50,850 nt of DNA from Lachnospiraceae bacterium. GTDB taxonomy: Bacteria; Bacillota; Clostridia; Lachnospirales; Lachnospiraceae. Below are positions 24,698 through 33,732 of the stretch, one piece after another. The number at the start of each line of letters is the position of its first letter. Within the stretch, counting starts at the first letter, position 1. The stretch spans positions 1 through 50,850 of the forward strand of contig JAFQVJ010000070.1 of NCBI GenBank assembly GCA_017408025.1. Reading direction: 5' to 3'. The notes beneath the pieces were generated by a model. The model saw nothing but the letters and a program-made list of their open reading frames with translations. It ran no database searches and had not been told where the DNA came from. The translations under genes were made by a program, and so were the position numbers.

Positions 24698-25324
24698 ATG
24701 ATACATATTAATAATCTATCGTTAAAGATAAATAAAGACGTTATTTTATCGGACATAAACCTTCATATAAAGAAGGGGAAGATTACGGGACTTGTAGGTA
24801 GAAATGGATGTGGAAAAACTATGCTCATGAAATGTGTGACGGGTTTTGTTAAGCCTACAGAGGGAGAAGTGATTTTTGATGGTAAAAAAATCGGAAAGGA
24901 TGTAGATTTTCCAAGTGATACAGGAATTATTATTGAGACTCCTTCTTTTGTACCGTATTATTCAGGCATGAAAAATCTTATGGAGCTGGCTTCGCTTAAA
25001 AGAAAAATCGGGAAGAAGGAAGTTGAAGAAGTGCTCAAAAAGGTTGGACTATATGAAGCAAGAAATAAGCTGGTGAGAAAATATAGCCTTGGTATGCGAC
25101 AGAGGCTTGGTATTGCACAGGCATTGATGGAGAATCCGGAAACACTTATACTGGATGAACCTATGAACGGACTTGATAACGAATGTGTCAACTTGGTAAG
25201 AGGCATTTTGGCAGAATTGAAGAAACAGGGAAAAACGATTTTGCTGGTAAGTCATAATGCGGAGGACATTAAAGTTCTGTGTGATGAAATATATGAAATG
25301 GATAAAGGGAAGGTATGCGTATAA
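24698..25324 (+). CDS. ABC transporter ATP-binding protein (cluster 21427-25324)
   Basis: A 208-residue ABC ATPase of the short ABC-2 exporter/immunity type. Walker A GRNGCGKT lies near residues 34-41, signature KYSLGMRQR near 127-135, Walker B LILDEPMNGLDN near 150, and H-loop SHNAED. ATG 24698 follows GGAGGAG; an in-frame upstream start lies inside the permease gene and is less likely. ABC-2 ATPases of this size are common in bacteriocin immunity and lipid or peptide export. The T-box leader of ileS starts about 65 bases downstream. Confidence 0.88.
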   Translation: MIHINNLSLKINKDVILSDINLHIKKGKITGLVGRNGCGKTMLMKCVTGFVKPTEGEVIFDGKKIGKDVDFPSDTGIIIETPSFVPYYSGMKNLMELASLKRKIGKKEVEEVLKKVGLYEARNKLVRKYSLGMRQRLGIAQALMENPETLILDEPMNGLDNECVNLVRGILAELKKQGKTILLVSHNAEDIKVLCDEIYEMDKGKVCV

Positions 25325-25389
25325 GCATAAGATGCTTGACATATTCATATTTTTGGTTGTATAATCCAAAAATAGCTAAATAAAACCTT

Positions 25390-25652
25390 AAAAACTGTGA
25401 CGGAGACAGTAGTTTGTATAGGAAAGTCCAAGAGAGTCTGCGATGGTGGGATGCAGATACAAGTAAGATACATATGAATATCACTCCCGAGTTGCAAGTC
25501 GAAAGAGATTTGCCAATCATAAATTTCCAGTAGAATTTGCCGCAATTCCAGCGTTATGGGAAACTCGTATTAAATGCGTTGCAGGCGTACGATGTGTAAT
25601 AGGTGGTTAACGAGATAATGGCTCGTCCTTTTACAGGGCGAGCTTTTTGTTA
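25390..25652 (+). ncRNA. T-box riboswitch of ileS
   Basis: The leader begins with the typical GACGGAGACAGTAGTT of T-box stem I. It has a specifier-loop region with ATC (25480-25482, an Ile codon), the T-box sequence AGGTGGTTAACGAG (25601-25614), and a final terminator GCTCGTCC/GGGCGAGC plus T run (25621-25650). Uncharged isoleucine tRNA would base-pair with the specifier and T-box and stop termination, raising ileS expression. A GTATAGGAAAG motif of the dispersed repeat falls inside stem I. Confidence 0.92.
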
Positions 25653-25710
25653 TGTATAGGAAAGGTATTAAACTCTCCTATACAACAAAAATGCTCCGCG
25701 AGGATGCTCA
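25653..25710. repeat. Copy of the dispersed GTATAGGAAAG / ATGCTCCGC repeat
   Basis: GTATAGGAAAG (25653-25663) and its near-complement CTCTCCTATAC form a hairpin. It is followed by AACAAAAATGCTCCGCG, and the same AACAAAAATGCTCCGC text recurs at 47787-47802. It separates the T-box terminator from the ileS start region. Confidence 0.6.
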
Positions 25711-25731
25711 AAATTGGAAGGAGAACAAAAA

Positions 25732-28700
25732 ATGTACGACAAAGTATCGACCAACCTCAACTTTGTTGAGAGAGAAAAGAAAACAGAGCAGTTCTGGAAG
25801 GATAATGATATTTTCAGAAAATCTATGGAAAACAGAAAAGAGGGAGAGACATACACATTCTATGATGGACCTCCTACAGCTAACGGTAAGCCACATATCG
25901 GTCATGTGCTCACGCGTGTTATAAAGGATATGATACCAAGATACAGAACTATGAAGGGTTATATGGTTCCTAGAAAGGCTGGTTGGGACACACACGGTCT
26001 CCCAGTTGAGCTTGAGGTAGAAAAACTTCTTGGATTAGATGGTAAGGATCAGATTGAAGAATATGGTATGGAGCCTTTCATCGAGAAGTGTAAGGAAAGC
26101 GTTTGGAAATACAAGGGTATGTGGGAGGATTTCTCAGGTACAGTTGGTTTCTGGGCTGATATGGATAATCCATATGTAACATATGATAATGATTTTATCG
26201 AGTCTGAGTGGTGGGCTCTTAAAGAGATATGGAATAAGAAGTTATTATACAAAGGATTCAAGATTGTTCCATACTGCCCTCGTTGTGGTACACCTCTCTC
26301 AAGCCAGGAAGTGGCACAGGGATATAAGGATGTTAAGGAGCGTTCAGCAATAGCAAGATTCAAGGTTAAGGGCGAGGATGCGTATATTCTTGCATGGACA
26401 ACAACACCTTGGACACTTCCTTCAAACGTTGCTCTCTGTGTAAATCCTGTAGAGACTTACGTTAAGGTTAAGGCTGCTGACGGCTACACATATTACATGG
26501 CAGAAGCACTTCTTAACACAGTTCTCGGTAAGCTTCAGGTTAAGGCTGATCCAGAAAACGGTGTAGAGGCAAAGGCTGCCTATGAAATACTTGAGACATA
26601 CACAGGTAAGGAACTTGAGTATAAGGAGTACGAGCCATTATTTGATTTTGCCAATGAGACAATCGCAAAGCAGGGCAAGAAGGCTCACTTTGTAACATGC
26701 GATTCATACGTTACTCTCACAGACGGTACTGGTGTTGTTCATATCGCGCCTGCATTCGGTGAGGATGATGCCAAGGTTGGTAGAAATTATGACCTTCCAT
26801 TCGTTCAGCTTGTAAATGGTAAGGGAGAGATGACAGAGGAGACAGCATACGCAGGAGTATTCTGCAAGAAGGCTGACCCGATGGTATTAACAGACCTTGA
26901 AAAAGCAGGACTTTTATACGATGCTCCAAAGTTTGAGCACAGCTATCCTCATTGCTGGAGATGTGATACTCCACTTATCTACTATGCTAGAGAATCTTGG
27001 TTTATCAAGATGACAGCTGTGAAGGATGACTTAATTGCAAATAACAACACAATCAACTGGATACCAGAGTCTATCGGTACAGGCCGTTTCGGTAACTGGC
27101 TTGAGAACGTGCAGGACTGGGGTGTATCTCGTAACCGTTACTGGGGAACTCCAATGAATATCTGGGAGTGCTCTTGTGGACATCAGCATGCAGTTGGAAG
27201 CCGTGCAGAGCTTGCCGAGATGGCAGGAGATCCAAAGGCCGCAGAGGTAGAGCTTCACAGACCATATATTGATGAGGTTAAGATAAATTGTCCTAAGTGT
27301 GGTGGCAAGATGACTAGAATCCCTGAGGTTCTTGACTGTTGGTTTGACTCAGGAGCAATGCCATTTGCGCAGCATCATTATCCATTTGAGAATAAGGATT
27401 TATTCGAGCAACAGTTCCCTGCTGACTTTATATCAGAGGCAGTTGACCAGACAAGAGGTTGGTTCTATACACTTCTTGCAGAGTCTACATTGCTCTTCAA
27501 TAAGGCACCATACAAGAACGTAATCGTACTTGGTCACGTTCAGGATGAGAACGGACAGAAGATGAGCAAGTCTAAGGGTAATGCAGTAGACCCATTTGCA
27601 GCACTTGAGACGCATGGTGCAGATGCTATACGATGGTACTTCTACATCAATTCAGCTCCATGGCTTCCTAACAGATTCCATGATAAGGCTGTTACAGAGG
27701 GACAGAGAAAGTTCATGGGCACACTTTGGAATACTTACGCATTCTATGTACTCTATGCGGAGATTGATCAGTTTGATCCGAGCAAATATGAGCTTGATTA
27801 CGACAAGCTTCCTGTAATGGATAAGTGGCTTTTATCTAAGCTTAACACAGTAGTAGGTCAGGTTGATGACAACCTTGCAAACTACAGAATACCAGAGGCG
27901 GCTAGAGCATTGTCTGATTTCGTTGATGAGATGAGTAACTGGTATGTACGTCGTTCAAGAGACCGTTACTGGGCAAAGGGCATGGAGCAGGATAAGATTA
28001 ATGCTTACATGACACTTTATACAGCACTTGTGACGATCAGCAAGGCAGCAGCTCCTATGATTCCATTTATGACAGAGGATATCTATCAGAACCTTGTGAG
28101 AAATATAGATAAGAACGCTCCAGAAAGTATCCACCTTTGCGACTTCCCAGAAGTAAATGAGAAGTTTATCGACAAGGACTTGGAAGACCAGATGGAGAAA
28201 GTTCTCGATATCGTAGTTATGGGTCGTGCGGCTAGAAATGCTTCAAATATCAAGAATCGTCAGCCTATCGGACAGATGTATGTCAAGGCAGAGTTTGAGT
28301 TGTCAGAGTTCTATAAGGAGATTATAGAGGATGAGTTAAATGTGAAGAATGTGGCATTTACACAGGATGTAAGAAACTTTACAACATACACATTCAAGCC
28401 ACAGCTTAAGACAGTTGGACCAAAGTACGGTAAGCAGCTTGGCGGAATAAAGGAGCATTTATCTGCACTTGATGGAAATGCAGCTATGGATGAGCTTGAA
28501 TCAGCTGGTGCACTTAAGTTCACAGTTGGAGATGCTGAGGTAGAGCTTACAAAGGATGACCTTCTTATCGAAATGACTCAAATGGAAGGATATGTTTCTG
28601 AGAACGATAACAATATAACAGTTGTCCTTGATACCAACCTTACAGAAGAGCTTATCGAAGAGGGCTATGTAAGAGAGATTATCAGCAAGGTTCAGACTAT

Positions 28701-28911
28701 GAGAAAAGAAGCTGACTTTGAGGTTATGGATAAGATCAATATCTATATTGCGGAAAATGACAAGATTACTCAGATTATGGAAAAGAATAAAGATAAAATC
28801 ATGTCAGAAGTATTGGCAAATGATGTCATTTTTGGTAGAATAGATGGATATAATAAGCAGTGGAATATCAATGGTGAGGATGTAACTATTGGCGTGGAGA
28901 AAGTAAAATAA
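25732..28911 (+). CDS. ileS: Isoleucyl-tRNA synthetase, eukaryote-like (IleS2) type
   Basis: A 1059-residue class I synthetase charging tRNA-Ile. The HIGH motif region reads GPPTANGKPHIGHVLTR (about residues 43-59) and KMSKS lies near 611. An editing domain sits between them, and an anticodon-binding domain occupies the C-terminal third. The length of about 1060 and the ANGKPHIGH...RKAGWDTHGLP block fit the IleS2 group rather than the usual 920-residue IleS1. ATG 25732 follows GGAAGGAG and is preferred over an in-frame start at 25714. Regulation by the T-box leader is clear from the sequence. Confidence 0.95.
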   Translation: MYDKVSTNLNFVEREKKTEQFWKDNDIFRKSMENRKEGETYTFYDGPPTANGKPHIGHVLTRVIKDMIPRYRTMKGYMVPRKAGWDTHGLPVELEVEKLLGLDGKDQIEEYGMEPFIEKCKESVWKYKGMWEDFSGTVGFWADMDNPYVTYDNDFIESEWWALKEIWNKKLLYKGFKIVPYCPRCGTPLSSQEVAQGYKDVKERSAIARFKVKGEDAYILAWTTTPWTLPSNVALCVNPVETYVKVKAADGYTYYMAEALLNTVLGKLQVKADPENGVEAKAAYEILETYTGKELEYKEYEPLFDFANETIAKQGKKAHFVTCDSYVTLTDGTGVVHIAPAFGEDDAKVGRNYDLPFVQLVNGKGEMTEETAYAGVFCKKADPMVLTDLEKAGLLYDAPKFEHSYPHCWRCDTPLIYYARESWFIKMTAVKDDLIANNNTINWIPESIGTGRFGNWLENVQDWGVSRNRYWGTPMNIWECSCGHQHAVGSRAELAEMAGDPKAAEVELHRPYIDEVKINCPKCGGKMTRIPEVLDCWFDSGAMPFAQHHYPFENKDLFEQQFPADFISEAVDQTRGWFYTLLAESTLLFNKAPYKNVIVLGHVQDENGQKMSKSKGNAVDPFAALETHGADAIRWYFYINSAPWLPNRFHDKAVTEGQRKFMGTLWNTYAFYVLYAEIDQFDPSKYELDYDKLPVMDKWLLSKLNTVVGQVDDNLANYRIPEAARALSDFVDEMSNWYVRRSRDRYWAKGMEQDKINAYMTLYTALVTISKAAAPMIPFMTEDIYQNLVRNIDKNAPESIHLCDFPEVNEKFIDKDLEDQMEKVLDIVVMGRAARNASNIKNRQPIGQMYVKAEFELSEFYKEIIEDELNVKNVAFTQDVRNFTTYTFKPQLKTVGPKYGKQLGGIKEHLSALDGNAAMDELESAGALKFTVGDAEVELTKDDLLIEMTQMEGYVSENDNNITVVLDTNLTEELIEEGYVREIISKVQTMRKEADFEVMDKINIYIAENDKITQIMEKNKDKIMSEVLANDVIFGRIDGYNKQWNINGEDVTIGVEKVK

Positions 28912-29026
28912 AGATAACTTTTGTGCTGCTATGGTTTTGATAGAAAACCATGGTGGCAGGCCTATAAAAGTAAATTATTCTCATGGCATCATATGATATG
29001 GATGCGAAAACAGGAGGACAACAGTT

Positions 29027-31483
29027 ATGGAAAATAGGACATTTTCTAAAGAAGAATTCAAAAAGCAGGTCAAGGATTATGTAAAAATAGTATCCAGAAG
29101 GACTATCGAGGAGGCAACACAGCAGGACATTTATACAGCTGTTGCTTATGGTCTTAAGGATTACATCATAGATCAGTGGATTGCAACTCATAAGGAGTAC
29201 GAGAAGAAGGATGCGAAGACGGTTTACTATCTGTCAATGGAGTTCCTTACAGGTCGTGCACTTGGAAATATTATTATCAATCTGTCAGCAAGACAGGAGA
29301 TTAAGGAAGCCATAGAAGAGCTTGGTTTAGACTTAAATGCTATCGAGGATCAGGAGCCGGATGCTGCTCTTGGTAATGGAGGTCTTGGTCGTTTAGCAGC
29401 TTGTTTCCTTGATTCACTTGCTACACTTGGCTACCCGGCTTATGGATGTGGCATCAGATATAAGTATGGTATGTTTAAGCAACAGATAAGGGATGGTTAT
29501 CAAGTGGAAGTACCTGATAACTGGTTAAATAATGGTAATCCATTTGAGGTTCGCCGTGAGGAATATGCGTGTGAAGTTAGATTTGGCGGGTACACACGTT
29601 GGGAGAAGGGTCAAGATGGAAGAGAGAGAGTTGTGCAGGATGGCTTCAGAGCTGTCAGAGCTATTCCATATGACCTTCCAATTGTAGGTTATGGTAACAA
29701 TGTTGTTAATACCCTCAGAATATGGGATGCAGAGCCAACACAGCATTTCGTTCTCGATTCTTTCAACAAAGGCGATTACATTAAGGCTACGGAGGAAGAG
29801 AACCTTGCTAAAACTATAGTAGAGGTACTTTATCCTTGTGATGACCACTACGCTGGTAAGGAACTTAGATTAAAGCAGCAGTATTTCTTTGTATCAGCAA
29901 GTGTGCAGACAGCTATAAAGAAGTACATGGACAATCATGATGATATAAATAAGCTTTATGAGAAGGTTGTATTCCAGTTAAATGATACACATCCAACTAT
30001 CTGTGTAGCGGAGCTCATGAGACTTCTCATGGATGTGTATGATCTTACATGGGATGAGGCATGGGATGTGACAACAAAGGCTACAGCCTATACAAATCAT
30101 ACAATTATGGCAGAGGCACTTGAGAAGTGGCCAATCGAGTTATTCTCTAAGCTTCTTCCAAGATGTTATCAGATTATAGAAGAGATAAACCGTAGATTTG
30201 TATTGGAGATTCAGAACAAGTACCCAGGCAACAATGAGAAGGTTCAGAAGATGGCTATTATCTATGATGGACAGGTAAAGATGGCTAACCTTGCTATATG
30301 TGCAGGCTTTTCAGTAAACGGTGTTGCCAGACTTCATACAGAAATCTTAAAGAATCAGGAGCTGAAGGATTTCTATGAGATGATGCCAGAGAAGTTCAAT
30401 AACAAGACAAACGGTATCACACAGAGAAGATTCTTAAAGCATGGTAATCCATTACTTGCTGATTGGGTTTCAAGTAAAATTGGTGATGAGTGGGCTACAG
30501 ATCTTGCTCGTATCAAGAAGCTCGAAATATATGCAGATGATGAGAAGTGTCAGCAGGAGTTCATGAACATCAAGTATCAGAACAAGGTTAGATTAGCTAA
30601 GTATATCAAGGAACACAATGGTATCGATGTTGATCCACGTTCGATTTTTGATGTACAGGTAAAGAGACTTCATGAGTATAAGCGTCAGTTGCTTAACATA
30701 CTTCATGTAATGCATCTTTACAATACTATCAAAGAGCATCCAGAGATGGATTTCTATCCAAGAACATTTATCTTTGGTGCAAAGGCAGCAGCTGGTTATA
30801 GACGTGCGAAGCTTACAATCAAGCTTATCAACAGTGTTGCTGATGTTATCAACAATGATAAGTCAATAGATGGAAAGATTAAGGTTGTATTCATAGAGAA
30901 TTATCGTGTATCAAATGCTGAGTGGATTTTTGCTGCGGCAGATGTATCAGAGCAGATTTCTACAGCTTCAAAGGAAGCGTCTGGAACAGGTAACATGAAG
31001 TTTATGCTAAACGGTGCTCTTACACTTGGTACAATGGACGGTGCTAACGTAGAAATCGTTGAAGAAGTAGGCAAGGAGAATGCGTTTATCTTTGGTCTTT
31101 GTTCAGACGAGGTTATCCGTTACGAGCAGCAGGGCGGTTACAACCCAATGGATATCTTTAATGATGATATGGATGTGAGAAAGGTGCTTATGCAGCTTAT
31201 CAACGGAACATACGCTCCAGATGATTCTGAAAGATTTAGAGAGCTTTATGATGCGTTGCTCACTACTAAATATGGTAAGGCAGATCAGTATTTCATCCTT
31301 AAGGATTTCAAGTCATATGCTGATGCTCAGAAAAAGGTTGAGAAGGCGTACAAGGATGAGAAGGGCTGGGCTAAGTCAGCCATTTTAAACGTAGCCAATG
31401 TAGGTAAGTTCTCATCAGATAGAACCATTGAGGAGTACGTAAAAGATATATGGCATCTTGAGAAGGTTAAGGTAGAGATGTAA
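29027..31483 (+). CDS. glgP: Glycogen/maltodextrin phosphorylase
   Basis: An 818-residue enzyme that releases glucose 1-phosphate from alpha-1,4-glucans. The N-terminal half has YYLSMEFLTGRAL and the glycine-rich LGNGGLGRLAACFLDS. The PLP site reads EASGTGNMKFMLNGALTLGT, with the cofactor lysine near residue 655. Length is that of the typical bacterial family. AGGAGG lies nine bases before ATG 29027. The 115-base gap before it contains a small hairpin (TGGTTTT/AAAACCA, 28932-28950). In clostridial genomes it supports glycogen use, including during sporulation. Confidence 0.96.
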   Translation: MENRTFSKEEFKKQVKDYVKIVSRRTIEEATQQDIYTAVAYGLKDYIIDQWIATHKEYEKKDAKTVYYLSMEFLTGRALGNIIINLSARQEIKEAIEELGLDLNAIEDQEPDAALGNGGLGRLAACFLDSLATLGYPAYGCGIRYKYGMFKQQIRDGYQVEVPDNWLNNGNPFEVRREEYACEVRFGGYTRWEKGQDGRERVVQDGFRAVRAIPYDLPIVGYGNNVVNTLRIWDAEPTQHFVLDSFNKGDYIKATEEENLAKTIVEVLYPCDDHYAGKELRLKQQYFFVSASVQTAIKKYMDNHDDINKLYEKVVFQLNDTHPTICVAELMRLLMDVYDLTWDEAWDVTTKATAYTNHTIMAEALEKWPIELFSKLLPRCYQIIEEINRRFVLEIQNKYPGNNEKVQKMAIIYDGQVKMANLAICAGFSVNGVARLHTEILKNQELKDFYEMMPEKFNNKTNGITQRRFLKHGNPLLADWVSSKIGDEWATDLARIKKLEIYADDEKCQQEFMNIKYQNKVRLAKYIKEHNGIDVDPRSIFDVQVKRLHEYKRQLLNILHVMHLYNTIKEHPEMDFYPRTFIFGAKAAAGYRRAKLTIKLINSVADVINNDKSIDGKIKVVFIENYRVSNAEWIFAAADVSEQISTASKEASGTGNMKFMLNGALTLGTMDGANVEIVEEVGKENAFIFGLCSDEVIRYEQQGGYNPMDIFNDDMDVRKVLMQLINGTYAPDDSERFRELYDALLTTKYGKADQYFILKDFKSYADAQKKVEKAYKDEKGWAKSAILNVANVGKFSSDRTIEEYVKDIWHLEKVKVEM

Positions 31484-31501
31484 GGCTAGGATGAATTAAA
31501 T

Positions 31502-31569
31502 TATACTCCCTCACATATAATGGAATAAGTCAAATGGCTTGTTTCAATATGTGAGGGGGTATTTTTTTG
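31502..31569 (+). terminator. Terminator that overlaps the spoIID promoter and ribosome site
   Basis: A long stem (ATACTCCCTCACATAT with ATATGTGAGGGGGTAT) and T run end the glgP transcript. The 5' arm contains CATATAAT (31514-31521), which matches the sporulation SigE -10 consensus. The 3' arm holds GAGGGGG, the ribosome binding site of the TTG start at 31567. Read-through RNA from glgP would fold and hide the site; RNA started from the SigE-type promoter would lack the 5' arm. Confidence 0.75.
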
Positions 31570-32517
31570 TTAAAAAATAAGATAATAAAATATATAACCA
31601 AATATTTATTGCTGGCTCTGGCGGTTATGTGTTTTCCGTGGGCAGTAACTCTTGTTTTAGGTGGAGGCAATAGTGATTATATATATAATACATCAGACAG
31701 TGGCAGATATGTAACTACATCTCAGGGAAAGGTAGATGTAGAGGATTTTACAGCGTGTGTCCTTGCAACGCAAATGAGTATGGATTCGGAAGAAGAGGCG
31801 TTGAAGGCACAGGCAGTTATTATCAGGACATATTTATATCAGATGATGGAAAGTAGTGGAACAGATAATGTAAAGGCGGATGATACGGGATTTGCCTATA
31901 AAACATACGAGGAATTGGAGAAAATGTGGGGAGAAGAATTTCCAGAAAAGTACAATAAGCTAATGAAGGTTATGGATAATACTGCTCTTCAGATAATAAC
32001 TTATGAAGGCAAGGTCATAAAACCATATTTTCATAGTGTATCCAGTGGGTATACGAGAAATGGAAGCAAGCTATTCGAAGAGGAGATGCCATATCTTTTA
32101 TCTGTGCAGAGTAGTAAGGATGTAGAGTCAGAGAACTATCTTCAGGGAGTTATTATAGAGAAGAAGGATTTTGTGGCTAAGCTTCGGGGAGCGAAAAATG
32201 AGATATCCATATCAGATGAAAATCCTCTTGAAACTATGCAGATTATAAGTCGATGTGAGGCTGGGTATATAGCATCCTTGCAGATAGGAAATGTTGTCAT
32301 GACTGGTGATGAATTTGCTTACATATTTGAGATTAATTCCCCTAATTTTCAGGTGGAGGAGTACGAAGGAAACATACGTATAATTACGAAAGGTTTGGGT
32401 CATGGTTTGGGACTGAGCATGTACGGAGCGGCAGAGCTGGCAAAAAATGGAAAAAGCTATCAGGAGATACTGAAGCACTATTATACAGGAGTAGAAATTA
32501 TAGATTTAAGAGATTAA
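31567..32517 (+). CDS. spoIID: Stage II sporulation protein D (SpoIID/LytB)
   Basis: A 316-residue membrane-anchored lytic transglycosylase needed for forespore engulfment. The N-terminal anchor (about residues 10-30) is followed by the SpoIID domain: SEEEALKAQAVIIRTYL, which carries the catalytic Glu in the family, the YFHSVSSG block, and the C-terminal GLGHGLGLSMYGA (about 278-290). The TTG start uses the GAGGGGG site in the hairpin described above. SpoIIQ follows, as in other Clostridia. Confidence 0.93.
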   Translation: MLKNKIIKYITKYLLLALAVMCFPWAVTLVLGGGNSDYIYNTSDSGRYVTTSQGKVDVEDFTACVLATQMSMDSEEEALKAQAVIIRTYLYQMMESSGTDNVKADDTGFAYKTYEELEKMWGEEFPEKYNKLMKVMDNTALQIITYEGKVIKPYFHSVSSGYTRNGSKLFEEEMPYLLSVQSSKDVESENYLQGVIIEKKDFVAKLRGAKNEISISDENPLETMQIISRCEAGYIASLQIGNVVMTGDEFAYIFEINSPNFQVEEYEGNIRIITKGLGHGLGLSMYGAAELAKNGKSYQEILKHYYTGVEIIDLRD

Positions 32518-32557
32518 AATAAAAAATAAATAAGCTTAACGCTTGTTGTATAAAAAA

Positions 32558-32586
32558 GTATAAAAGCCTCTTTTATGGGAAGAATA
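32558..32586 (+). promoter_or_regulatory. SigF/SigG-type promoter before spoIIQ
   Basis: GTATA (32558-32562), a 14-base spacer and GGGAAGAATA (32577-32586) match the forespore-factor promoter form. In Bacillus spoIIQ is transcribed by SigF in the forespore, so the match is in the expected place. It is 44 bases upstream of the ATG. Confidence 0.65.
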
Positions 32587-32629
32587 ACATCATCAAAATG
32601 ATATCTTTTTTAGATGTAAAGGAGGCACT

Positions 32630-33490
32630 ATGGGATATAAAAGAAAAATTTTTAATGATAAGTCAATAGTAGCTGCAGCAGCTGTGGGAGTTATGGCAGT
32701 GTCAGCTATTGTTGGAGGCGTTATGCTTGGAAGTTCAAATGACAAAAATAATAATGCTATTGTAGACCTTGATGAAGGCAATGACATCTTAGTTGAACAG
32801 GAATCTGACCGTGTTGTATCGGACGATAAGAATATTGTGGCTGAGAATGTAAACAATAGTGACGATGCGCAGAATGGCAATAATTCAGTTAATAATCAGG
32901 AGGGAGAGTCCTCATCCCAGCTGACAAATCAGTTAGATCCAGGCGACACTCATGTAGAAGACAGTGAGGGTCAGATGCAGGAGGATGATACATTGCTTAA
33001 GAATCAGGAGGGTGAATCTAGCGAGAACGCTGAAGATGCCAATGTATCAGATGGAATTCTTGGTTTAAATTTCAGTCCTCAAAGTACTCTTATATGGCCA
33101 GTTGAGGGAAATGTAATTATTGATTTTGATATGGAAAATACAGTATACTTTGCAACACTTGATCTTTATAAATGTTCTGATGCGGTATGCGTACAGTCAG
33201 CTGTAGACACACCAGTATATGCTGGTAGCGCATGCTCTATTGAGAGCGTCGAATATGATAGTGAAATAGGTAATAATGTAACAGTTTCTCTCGGTAATGG
33301 TTATATGCTCACATATGGACAGCTAAAGGATGTGCAGGTTGAATCTGGACAGGTTCTTGAAGAGGGTGACCTTATAGGTTATGTAGGTAATCCTACTAAG
33401 TATTATACAGTCGAAGGCTCCCACCTTTATATGAAGATGACACATGATGGAGTGGCAGTTGACCCGCTTGATTATTTGAATTATGAATAA
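32630..33490 (+). CDS. spoIIQ: SpoIIQ-like protein (degenerate M23 peptidase fold)
   Basis: A 286-residue protein with one N-terminal membrane segment (about residues 15-33), a low-complexity acidic linker rich in Asn, Glu and Ser (about 45-140), and a C-terminal LytM-like domain (about 155-285). The domain ends in GSHLYMKM, the remnant of the HxH zinc motif. The first zinc ligands are not apparent, so catalysis is doubtful. In the family this domain binds SpoIIIAH across the forespore membranes. Neighbour spoIID, the AAAGGAGG site and a SigF-type promoter support this identity. Confidence 0.85.
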   Translation: MGYKRKIFNDKSIVAAAAVGVMAVSAIVGGVMLGSSNDKNNNAIVDLDEGNDILVEQESDRVVSDDKNIVAENVNNSDDAQNGNNSVNNQEGESSSQLTNQLDPGDTHVEDSEGQMQEDDTLLKNQEGESSENAEDANVSDGILGLNFSPQSTLIWPVEGNVIIDFDMENTVYFATLDLYKCSDAVCVQSAVDTPVYAGSACSIESVEYDSEIGNNVTVSLGNGYMLTYGQLKDVQVESGQVLEEGDLIGYVGNPTKYYTVEGSHLYMKMTHDGVAVDPLDYLNYE

Positions 33491-33554
33491 ATGAATATCC
33501 AAAGCACAGTAACAAATTTGCATTATTCGCATACCTTATAGTATGAAAGGTCGC

Positions 33555-33682
33555 AAACAGACTCTTCTACAACGTCGGATCGTTTGATAACCTTTTAAAG
33601 TCTGTTGCTTTAGATAGATGCTGATCGTAATTATTTGTTTTACGATTAGAAAAGCGTGCAATATACGTTTTATATCGCACGC
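33555..33682. terminator. Three hairpins between convergent spoIIQ and hlyIII genes
   Basis: Three hairpins lie in this gap. GCAAACAGACT pairs with AGTCTGTTGC (33555-33607, one bulge). CTGATCGTAA pairs with TTACGATTAG (33621-33649). GCGTGCAATAT pairs with ATATCGCACGC (33654-33682). On the minus strand the last is followed by TTTT, giving a terminator for hlyIII. The first may end spoIIQ. Nothing else is seen in the 240-base gap. Confidence 0.65.
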
Positions 33683-33732
33683 TCCTACATAGATTTGATT
33701 TTGTGTATCTATTTTTCGTCTTATTAGAAATA

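Noticed and set aside
26717-27265. Minus-strand ORFs inside ileS
   Set aside because: They are antisense to a highly conserved synthetase and have no independent signals.
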